DNA of 14,544 nucleotides, taken from the NCBI GenBank assembly GCA_016297265.1, contig JAEDHB010000037.1:1-14544 (forward strand), read 5' to 3'. The notes under the pieces were generated by a model that was not told the origin of the DNA, searched no databases, and worked only from the letters and a program-made list of their open reading frames with translations. The DNA comes from Butyrivibrio sp. Lineage in GTDB: Bacteria > Bacillota > Clostridia > Lachnospirales > Lachnospiraceae. The translations under genes were made by a program, and so were the position numbers. Of the stretch, positions 6,814 to 13,052 are shown in pieces (position 1 is the stretch's first letter; every line of letters begins with the position of its first letter).

Positions 6814-7935
6814 ATGAAAAAATTACTTAAGAGAACTATTGCAACCGCAGGTGTTGCAGCACTTGTAGCAACTTCTATGGTTGGCTGCGGAAAGGCCGCA
6901 ACATCACAGGGCGGTTCAGCAGCTGAGGGAAGCACATCAACAACAATGACATCAGAGGAAATCATCAAACAGGCTGCCGCTGACGGAAAGGTTGGTAACT
7001 GGGGACTGGGTAATGAATACGAGATATTAGCACTCCTTACAAAATACGGCTTGCCAACTGAGTATTTGAGCGAGGATTTCACAATGGATGGTTTTGATGA
7101 CGATTCCATCACATTGGCATCAGCAATGACATATAACGAGCTCGGACTTGTTAAAAATTCATATGAAGGAGGTTACAAGTACGGCGATACAGTCGGTGTA
7201 ATCGATATGAATGATGAAGGCGTAGCAATGCTTGAGGATATGGTTTTCTGTACAAAGGATTTTGCAAAGAAAAATCCTGAAACTGTAAAGGCTTTCCTTT
7301 ACGCATCATTAAAAGGATGGGCTGATGCATGTGCTGACCCTGAAAAGGCAGCAGAAATCTGTTATGAAGCCGGTTCAAGTGTATCCGGTGACCATCAGGC
7401 ATATATGGCAAAAGAGGTTAAAAAGCTTGTAGAGACAGATATGAATGGCAACAAAGTTTCAGAGCTTGGAAATATGGACGAAGCAGCAATGACACAGACT
7501 CTTGAGCTTGCAAAAAAATATGTAAAACTCGATGACAGTGATGCAGCAGCAAAGCTTGCAGGTATGACCCTCGATGATATCAGGGACGGTTCATTCCTTG
7601 AGGCAGTAAAAGCATCTGACGGAAAATTCAATGTTGAGAAAAAGAAAGTATCCATCCAGCTTAAATGGTTACCACAGGCTCAGTTCATGGGCTACTATGT
7701 AGCAAAGGCAAATGGTTACTATGACGAAGTAGGCCTTGATGTTGAAATTGTATCAGGTGGCGGAGATATTTCAGAGACAACAGCCGTTAACAACGGTACA
7801 GTTGATTTCGGTGTAACCTGGGTAACTAACCTTGCAGTAGCAAATGCGGGTGGTATGGATCTACTTGAGGTAGCTCAGATTTATCAGAGATCGGGTCTTC
7901 TGCTTGTATACAAATATGATAACTTTTCAAAATAG
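6814..7935 (+). CDS. Lipoprotein substrate-binding protein, NMT1/THI5-like, circularly permuted
   Basis: A 373-residue extracytoplasmic binding protein. A signal peptide (KK..KR, then a hydrophobic stretch) ends in a lipobox with the lipidated cysteine at C25 (MVGC), followed by a Ser/Thr/Gly-rich linker. NMT1/THI5-like proteins normally begin with a strand like VSIQLKWLPQAQFMGYY and end with the lobe containing NEYE, AMTYNE, NDEGVAMLED and NPETVKAFL. Here the order is reversed: the normally later part occupies residues about 59-268 (KVGNWGLGNEYE to SFLEAVKAS) and the normal N-terminal part occupies about 279-373 (VSIQLKWLPQ to IYQRSGLLLVYKYDNFSK), joined by a short SDGKFNVEKKK linker. Each part occurs once, with no frameshift. 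The new ends fall at the hinge where the chain crosses between lobes. Family ligands include thiamine-pyrimidine precursors; a pyrimidine is the likely ligand. GAAGGAGG at 6799-6806 fixes the start at 6814 rather than the in-frame ATG at 6796. Confidence 0.88.
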   Translation: MKKLLKRTIATAGVAALVATSMVGCGKAATSQGGSAAEGSTSTTMTSEEIIKQAAADGKVGNWGLGNEYEILALLTKYGLPTEYLSEDFTMDGFDDDSITLASAMTYNELGLVKNSYEGGYKYGDTVGVIDMNDEGVAMLEDMVFCTKDFAKKNPETVKAFLYASLKGWADACADPEKAAEICYEAGSSVSGDHQAYMAKEVKKLVETDMNGNKVSELGNMDEAAMTQTLELAKKYVKLDDSDAAAKLAGMTLDDIRDGSFLEAVKASDGKFNVEKKKVSIQLKWLPQAQFMGYYVAKANGYYDEVGLDVEIVSGGGDISETTAVNNGTVDFGVTWVTNLAVANAGGMDLLEVAQIYQRSGLLLVYKYDNFSK

Positions 7936-7961
7936 TGTTTGCTGAATAGTATTCAGATATA

Positions 7962-7991
7962 TTCAAGGCCCGGTACAATCTGGGCCTTGAA
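7962..7991. other. Perfect intercistronic hairpin between binding protein and dihydropyrimidinase genes
   Basis: TTCAAGGCCC (7962-7971) and GGGCCTTGAA (7982-7991) are perfectly complementary around a 10-nt loop. No T-run follows on either strand, so this is probably not a strong terminator. In an operon this position is typical of an mRNA processing or stabilising hairpin that sets a higher level of the upstream binding protein. It sits in the largest gap of the block (83 nt) and no promoter is evident. Confidence 0.6.
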
Positions 7992-8018
7992 ATCAAATGA
8001 AAGAGAGGTATTAGTATT

Positions 8019-9386
8019 ATGGATTTACTGATTAAGAATGGTAAAGTGGTAACTGCAAAGGAAAGCTTTATTGCGGATATTGCAGTAAAGGATGGTAAGA
8101 TTGTTGCAATCGGTTCAGAACTTTCCATGGATGCTGACAAAATAGTTGATGCCACGGGCAAACTTGTTTTGCCGGGAGCGTTGGATGTTCATACACATCT
8201 GGCAATGCCGTTTGGAGGAACTGTTTCGGCAGACAGCTATCTTTCGGGAACAAGAGCTGCTGCGTGTGGCGGCGTTACAACTATTTTTGACTATCCTGTA
8301 CAGAGAAAAGGCCAGACAATACTGGGCTTATGCGGAGAAAAAAAGGAAGTGCTTGAAAAAGAAGCTTGTGTGGATTATGCATTCCACTGCTGTATCACGG
8401 ACCTGAATGAGGGGCAGATTCTTGAAGAAATGGAAGAGGCTGTCAATAAAGGTATAACAAGTTTTAAGTGCTTTTTAGTATACAAAAAAGAAGGAATGAT
8501 GACGGATGACGGAACTCTTGCAAGACTTATGCTCAGAGCAAAAGAGCTTGGCGCAATGGTTAATGTTCACGCAGAAAATCCGGATTTGATTGACTTAAAT
8601 AATGAGAAATTCCTCAGCGAAGGAAAAACTTCTGCCTGGTATCACTATATGAGCAGACCTGAATTTGTTGCTGCCGAGGCAGATAAGAGAGTTGTGCACT
8701 GGGCAAAAAATCTGGATGCGCCTGTATATATTGTTCATATGTCAGATAAGGAAGGTCTTGAGGAAGTAATCAAGGCAAAAGAAGCAGGATATGAAGTATA
8801 TGTGGAGACATGTCCACAGTATCTTGAATTTACATGTGATGTATACAAGCGAGAGGACGGACGCAACTTTATCTGCTCGCCTCCAATGAAGGGACAGGAG
8901 AGCATGGATGCGCTCTGGACAGCATTGAAAGCCGGATACATTGATACGGTGGCAACGGACCATTGCCCATTCCAGAGCTATGAAAAAGACTGGGGCAAGG
9001 ATGATTATACCAAGGTGCCTAACGGATGTGCCGGAATAGAAAATCTTTATCCGTATATGCTGGATGCAGCAAACAGCGGAAAGATTACTTTTGAAAGAGC
9101 AGTTGAGGTGTGTTCAACCAATCCTGCAAAAATATTCGGTTGCTCCAACAAGGGTTCACTTGCAATCGGCAAGGATGCGGACATTGTAATATATGACCCT
9201 GAAAAGGATTTTACAATAAGCGTTAACAATATGCACTCAGATTATGACCATACAATCTGGGAAGGCAAGAAGGTTCATGGTTATCCGTTACAGACTTATT
9301 TGAGAGGAAAACTTGTATATGATAACGGTGAATATGTAGGTACACCGGGTGATGGTAAATATGTACACAGAGTGCCTGCAAAATAA
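8019..9386 (+). CDS. hydA: Dihydropyrimidinase / D-hydantoinase
   Basis: A 455-residue cyclic amidohydrolase with the binuclear metal set of D-hydantoinases at near-canonical positions: H58 and H60 in DVHTH, the probably carboxylated K150 in SFKCF, H184 in NVHAEN, H240 in IVHMS and D314 in ATDHCPF. It should hydrolyse 5,6-dihydrouracil or dihydrothymine to N-carbamoyl-beta-alanine or N-carbamoyl-beta-aminoisobutyrate in the cytosol, the second step of reductive pyrimidine breakdown. A dihydropyrimidine dehydrogenase and an N-carbamoyl amidohydrolase directly downstream support dihydropyrimidinase over allantoinase or dihydroorotase. The AGAGAGG-type ribosome site is modest and the ATG is at 8019. 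Some hydantoinases also act on 5-substituted hydantoins, which cannot be excluded. No truncation or missing catalytic residue is seen. Confidence 0.92.
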   Translation: MDLLIKNGKVVTAKESFIADIAVKDGKIVAIGSELSMDADKIVDATGKLVLPGALDVHTHLAMPFGGTVSADSYLSGTRAAACGGVTTIFDYPVQRKGQTILGLCGEKKEVLEKEACVDYAFHCCITDLNEGQILEEMEEAVNKGITSFKCFLVYKKEGMMTDDGTLARLMLRAKELGAMVNVHAENPDLIDLNNEKFLSEGKTSAWYHYMSRPEFVAAEADKRVVHWAKNLDAPVYIVHMSDKEGLEEVIKAKEAGYEVYVETCPQYLEFTCDVYKREDGRNFICSPPMKGQESMDALWTALKAGYIDTVATDHCPFQSYEKDWGKDDYTKVPNGCAGIENLYPYMLDAANSGKITFERAVEVCSTNPAKIFGCSNKGSLAIGKDADIVIYDPEKDFTISVNNMHSDYDHTIWEGKKVHGYPLQTYLRGKLVYDNGEYVGTPGDGKYVHRVPAK

Positions 9387-9412
9387 TATATGATAGTAGG
9401 AGATGATGGCGT

Positions 9413-10900
9413 ATGGCATATGAGAGACTGGTTGAAAAAGAACAAACAGCAAGATGTCTGTTGTGCGCAGAAGGACCATGCAAAAAGGCCTGCCCACATA
9501 ATGTCAAGATTGACAGAATAATCAGGTCACTCAGATTTGATAACCGGGAAGGTGCAAAGGAATATCTTGGAGAAAGCAATCCATGTCTTACCTGCAGTGA
9601 GCATAATTGTGAGAATGCCTGCAACAGAGGCATGTTGGATGAGCCGGTTAAAATTAGCAGCATAATCAGCAGACTTGAGCCAAAAACAAATAAAGTCGAG
9701 AATGTTGATTTATCCATTGAGTTCTGTGGCGTGAGATGCGAGAATCCGTTTTTTCTGTCATCTTCAATTGTAGGAAGCAATTATGAAATGATTGCAAAAG
9801 CCTTTGATATGGGCTGGGCAGGGGTTGCCTTTAAGACAATCGGTGCATTCGTTCCCGAGGAGGTTTCACCAAGATTTGATACTCTTGAGAAGGAGAGCAA
9901 TCCTTTTATCGGTTTCAAAAATATTGAACAGATATCGGATCATACTTTGGAAGAGAATCTGGAATATATACGCCAGCTGAAAAAGTATTATCCGACAAAG
10001 GTTATTCTTGCATCAATAATGGGACGGGATGAAGAAGAATGGACATATCTGGCAAATGTATGTACAGAAGCGGGTGCAGACATTATTGAATGTAATTTTT
10101 CCTGTCCGCATATGAGTGGGGAAGGCCTTGGAAGTGATGTGGGAACCAATCCCGAACTTGTGGCAAAATACACTGCAGCAACAAGAAAAGGAACCAGCCT
10201 TCCGATACTTGCCAAGATGACTCCGAATATTACCAATATGGAAATTCCGGCAATCGCTGCAGTGAAAAACGGAGCGGACGGTCTGGCGGCAATCAATACA
10301 ATTAAAAGTGTTATGAATGTCAATTTGAATTCTTTTGCATCCGGTCCTGATGTGATGGGCAAATCAGCGGTGGGCGGTTATTCAGGAAAAGCCGTAAAAC
10401 CGATTGCGTTAAGATTTATTCATGATATGAAGGTCAATCAGGAACTTAAGGACATTCCGGTCAGTGGAATGGGAGGAATTGAAACCTGGAGAGACGCGGC
10501 GGAATTTATGGCACTGGGGTGTGAAACTATACAGGTCACAACAGCAGTAATGCAGTATGGATACAGAATCATTGAGGATATGATTTCCGGAATGAAAGCG
10601 TATCTTTCGGACTGCGGATACAGTTCGGTTAAGGAAATTGTGGGAAAGGGTTTGCAAAATCTTTTACCGGCGGAAAAGCTTAACAGGAAGAGTATTGAAT
10701 ACCCCAAATTCAACAAATCGGAATGTGTGGGATGTGGAAGATGTTACCTGTCCTGCTATGACGGAGGTCATCAGGCACTAAAGATGGGTGAGGACAACAA
10801 GCCGGTGATGGATGCAAAAAAATGTGTGGGATGCCAGCTGTGCAAGGTGGTATGCCCGGTTGGAGCTATTTCAAAAGGAACCAGAGTAAATATAAAATAA
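9413..10900 (+). CDS. preA: Dihydropyrimidine dehydrogenase, PreA-like with an extra N-terminal Fe-S domain
   Basis: A 495-residue cytosolic flavo-iron-sulfur enzyme expected to reduce uracil or thymine to the 5,6-dihydro form. Residues 1-90 carry two cysteine groups (C15, C18, C23, C27-P and C58, C61, C66, C70) like the N-terminal Fe-S domain of mammalian DPD, PreT or GltD. Residues about 100-425 are the FMN-binding barrel: VAFKTIG, ECNFSCPH (226-233), LAKMTPN, ATN-like AINT and SGMGGIETW. Residues 430-490 are a two-cluster ferredoxin (C438/441/444/448 and C471/474/477/481). E. coli PreA, about 411 residues, lacks the N-terminal domain. The FAD and NAD(P)H domains that normally follow it (as in PreT) are absent here and nowhere else in the window, so the electron donor is unknown. 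The loop reads GSDVG rather than the cysteine-bearing loop of mammalian DPD; as recalled, E. coli PreA has the same feature. AGGAG at 9398-9402 supports the start. Confidence 0.88.
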   Translation: MAYERLVEKEQTARCLLCAEGPCKKACPHNVKIDRIIRSLRFDNREGAKEYLGESNPCLTCSEHNCENACNRGMLDEPVKISSIISRLEPKTNKVENVDLSIEFCGVRCENPFFLSSSIVGSNYEMIAKAFDMGWAGVAFKTIGAFVPEEVSPRFDTLEKESNPFIGFKNIEQISDHTLEENLEYIRQLKKYYPTKVILASIMGRDEEEWTYLANVCTEAGADIIECNFSCPHMSGEGLGSDVGTNPELVAKYTAATRKGTSLPILAKMTPNITNMEIPAIAAVKNGADGLAAINTIKSVMNVNLNSFASGPDVMGKSAVGGYSGKAVKPIALRFIHDMKVNQELKDIPVSGMGGIETWRDAAEFMALGCETIQVTTAVMQYGYRIIEDMISGMKAYLSDCGYSSVKEIVGKGLQNLLPAEKLNRKSIEYPKFNKSECVGCGRCYLSCYDGGHQALKMGEDNKPVMDAKKCVGCQLCKVVCPVGAISKGTRVNIK

Positions 10901-10919
10901 GTGAAGGATGGTGTTAGTT

Positions 10920-12182
10920 ATGTATGAATGTAGTTTGGAAAGGATGAAGGACAAGATTGCTACAATGAGTAAATTCGGAGATGCAGGACATGGTGGAATT
11001 ACCAGATACTCTCTTTCGGAGGCAGCAATCAGTGCCAGAAATGAATTTATCAAAAGGATGAAGGCAATCGGAGCAACAATTGAAATTGATGATGTTGCAA
11101 ACATCTATGCAACACTTGAAGGCACAGATCCGAATGCCAAGAGAATCGTAATGGCTTCACATTGTGACTCTGTAAAGAACGGCGGTAATTACGACGGAAT
11201 ACTGGGAGTTATGTCTGCAATGGAGGTTCTTGAAACTGTTGCAGAGCAGAATATTCCACATAAACATCCGCTTACTGCAATGATTTGGACTAACGAGGAA
11301 GGTTCACTGTATCCACCGGCAATGATGTGCTCAGGTATCGTATGCTATGATTATCTTCCTGAGGATATCAGGTCAAAATTCAAATATGAGGATATGATGA
11401 ACTCAAAGAGTATACTTGATAATACGAGTACCTTCGGAGAAGCTCTTGAAAAATCAGGCTTTAAGGGGGATAAAAAATACAGACTTAACCCTGATAAATA
11501 TCAGTACATGTTTGAAACTCACATTGAGCAGGGACCAATTCTTGAGGATGCCGGCAACGATATCGGTGTGGTTGACTGTGTGCTCGGAATGTTTAACTAC
11601 AGACTTAAATTCTACGGACAGACAACACATGCAGGAACATTCCCAATGCCAAAGAGAAAAGATGCATTTCTCGCAGCATCACAGGCGCTGGTATATCTTC
11701 ACGAGGAGATTGATAAGCTTGGATATCCTGAACTTGTATATACAACAGGTGAGGTGGTATGCCATCCATGTGTACACACATGCGTGCCTGACTTCTTTGA
11801 TTTTTCTTTTGATGCAAGACATGAGAAACCGGAAGTGCTTGAGAAAGTTTTAGCGATTGTTAAGAGTTGTGCGGACAAAACATGGGCCGGCTGTACATGC
11901 GAAGTTGTAAAAGCATGGAACCGAGATACAGTATACTGGGATAAAAAACTTGTGGGATATGTAAAAGAAGCAGCAGAGGAATGTGGTGTAAGTCACCAGT
12001 ACATCCACTCAGGAGCAGGACATGACGCTCAGTTTGCCGCATATATGCTTCCTACAACAATGATATTTGTACAGTCAAAGGATGGCTTATCACATTGTGA
12101 GCCTGAATATTCAAAACCTGAGCATTGTACAGAGGGTGCGACAGTAATGCTCAATGCAGTACTTAAAGCGGACAATGATTAA
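10920..12182 (+). CDS. M20-family N-carbamoyl amidohydrolase, probable beta-ureidopropionase
   Basis: A 420-residue dinuclear-metal hydrolase of the N-carbamoyl-L-amino acid hydrolase / allantoate amidohydrolase group. Visible residues are H81 (SHCDS), D92 (NYDG), E126-E127 (NEEG), H201 (THIEQGP) and H392 (GLSHCEPEY), with H237 in TTHAG, a conserved substrate-side histidine of the lid domain, and GAGHDA (366-370). Between the metal-binding parts lies the usual dimerisation/lid domain. In context it should split N-carbamoyl-beta-alanine into beta-alanine, CO2 and ammonia, the third pyrimidine step. This is the M20-type enzyme, not the nitrilase-type ureidopropionase of animals. The start is set at 10920 because GAAGG (10903-10907) lies too close to an in-frame ATG at 10908 and about 12 nt from the ATG at 10920. 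Allantoate amidohydrolase is the main alternative, but no other purine catabolic gene is present. Confidence 0.87.
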   Translation: MYECSLERMKDKIATMSKFGDAGHGGITRYSLSEAAISARNEFIKRMKAIGATIEIDDVANIYATLEGTDPNAKRIVMASHCDSVKNGGNYDGILGVMSAMEVLETVAEQNIPHKHPLTAMIWTNEEGSLYPPAMMCSGIVCYDYLPEDIRSKFKYEDMMNSKSILDNTSTFGEALEKSGFKGDKKYRLNPDKYQYMFETHIEQGPILEDAGNDIGVVDCVLGMFNYRLKFYGQTTHAGTFPMPKRKDAFLAASQALVYLHEEIDKLGYPELVYTTGEVVCHPCVHTCVPDFFDFSFDARHEKPEVLEKVLAIVKSCADKTWAGCTCEVVKAWNRDTVYWDKKLVGYVKEAAEECGVSHQYIHSGAGHDAQFAAYMLPTTMIFVQSKDGLSHCEPEYSKPEHCTEGATVMLNAVLKADND

Positions 12183-12201
12183 TTCAGAAAGGGGTCTTGT
12201 T

Positions 12202-12840
12202 ATGGATAATTATGTAATTACAATAGCAAGAGGTTTTGGCAGCGGCGGCAAGGAAATTGCCACCAAATTAGGCGAAAGACTCGGTATTCCGATGTATGAA
12301 AGGCAGCTGTTGGTTCTTGCATCGGACAAGAGCGGAATTGACGAAAGTCTCTTTGTGGAGACGGATGAAAAACTCAGGTCCAACAAATTAGCCAAATTAC
12401 TAAAGCGTATTCCTACGGAAAATGTGGTTGAACCACATGAAAAGGCATTTATATCAGACACAAATCTATTTAATATACAGGCGCAGATAATAAAGGAGCT
12501 TGCAAAAACTCAGAGCTGTATTATCGTAGGAAAATGTGCGGATTATGTTTTGAAAGATTTTGACAATGTTATAAGCATTTACATTGAAGCACCTCGTGCA
12601 GCATGTGTAAAATCTATTATGAGCAAAATGTATATTTCTGAGGAAAAAGCACACCAGCTCATTAAGAAAACAGATAAATACAGAGCTGACTATTACAAAT
12701 TTTACACAGGGGGCAACTACTGGACCAACCCGGTTAATTATGATATGACACTTAACAGTGACAGGGTTGGGAGGGACAAATGTGTTGATGTAATCGTTGA
12801 TTATATCAGGACAAAATTCGGTGATAAATTCACCGTCTAA
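12202..12840 (+). CDS. Cytidylate-kinase-like family protein
   Basis: A 212-residue P-loop protein of the cytidylate kinase-like family. The N-terminus reads VITIARGFGSGGKEIA, a variant P-loop in which the lysine is followed by glutamate instead of Ser/Thr, as is usual in this family. Other conserved parts are GIPMYER, the IIVGKCADYVL segment (about 107-117) and a C-terminal YYKFYTGGNYW stretch. The family is common in Clostridia, but few members have a tested function. Nucleoside monophosphate kinase activity is a hypothesis only. The gene follows the amidohydrolase after 19 nt with a good ribosome site (AAAGGGG, 12188-12194), so it is the last gene of the pyrimidine operon. That fits a role in pyrimidine nucleotides but does not prove one. 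An in-frame ATG at 12154 lies inside the upstream gene and is not used here. Confidence 0.8.
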   Translation: MDNYVITIARGFGSGGKEIATKLGERLGIPMYERQLLVLASDKSGIDESLFVETDEKLRSNKLAKLLKRIPTENVVEPHEKAFISDTNLFNIQAQIIKELAKTQSCIIVGKCADYVLKDFDNVISIYIEAPRAACVKSIMSKMYISEEKAHQLIKKTDKYRADYYKFYTGGNYWTNPVNYDMTLNSDRVGRDKCVDVIVDYIRTKFGDKFTV

Positions 12841-12873
12841 ATTAAGCATGTGACATACATGAATCATAGAAAG

Positions 12874-12912
12874 CAGGTCGGCGGATGACATCTACATCCT
12901 CCGGTCTGTTTT
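12874..12912 (+). terminator. Rho-independent terminator ending the pyrimidine operon
   Basis: CAGGTCGGCGGATG (12874-12887) pairs with CATCCTCCGGTCTG (12895-12908), with two G-U pairs and one C-U mismatch, around a 7-nt loop. TTTT follows at 12909-12912. It lies 34 nt after the cytidylate-kinase-like stop codon and separates this operon from purF. Confidence 0.75.
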
Positions 12913-12951
12913 GCATTTGGGAGGTTTTTTGAATCTGTTTTATTATCAGGC

Positions 12952-12980
12952 TTGACTTTTATTTTTTCAGAATATATAAT
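12952..12980 (+). promoter_or_regulatory. purF promoter
   Basis: TTGACT (12952-12957), a 17-nt spacer and a perfect TATAAT (12975-12980) form a near-consensus sigma-A promoter with T-rich DNA around it. The predicted start is at about 12986-12988, at the beginning of the 19-nt leader repeat. Confidence 0.85.
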
Positions 12981-12987
12981 CTAACAC

Positions 12988-13006
12988 GAAAAGCAAAGGC
13001 GCTTTG
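12988..13006 (+). repeat. 19-nt leader repeat, copy 1
   Basis: GAAAAGCAAAGGCGCTTTG begins 7 nt after the purF -10 box. The identical sequence begins 8 nt after the -10 box of the promoter at the right edge of the window. Both copies start at the predicted transcription start and contain the 5' arm of the hairpin described at purF. Confidence 0.85.
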
Positions 13007-13034
13007 AACCGCAGGTTCAGAGTGCCTATTTTTT
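12988..13034 (+). promoter_or_regulatory. purF leader with promoter-proximal terminator hairpin (attenuator-like)
   Basis: AGGCGCTTTGAACC (12997-13010) pairs along all 14 positions (two G-U) with GGTTCAGAGTGCCT (13014-13027) around a GCA triloop, then A and a run of six T (13029-13034). This is a textbook intrinsic terminator, yet it lies between the purF promoter and the purF ribosome site, beginning about 10 nt after the predicted start. Bases 12988-13006 recur exactly at 14523-14541. The leader is too short upstream of the stem for a known riboswitch fold. The readthrough mechanism is unknown. Confidence 0.75.
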
Positions 13035-13052
13035 ATGCAATAGGAGCAAAAT

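Noticed and set aside
6796..7935. Binding protein as a truncated or frameshifted NMT1 protein
   Set aside because: All expected segments are present once each, in swapped order, in one open frame with a signal peptide and a proper stop, so permutation explains it better than damage.
8019..9386. Allantoinase or dihydroorotase for the cyclic amidohydrolase
   Set aside because: The metal ligands sit at D-hydantoinase positions and the neighbours are dihydropyrimidine dehydrogenase and an N-carbamoyl amidohydrolase; no purine catabolic or pyr biosynthetic gene is adjacent.
9640..10200. Loss of the catalytic cysteine in the dehydrogenase loop (GSDVG) as evidence of an inactive enzyme
   Set aside because: As recalled, E. 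coli PreA has the same GSDVG loop and is active, so this appears to be a feature of the bacterial family, not a defect.
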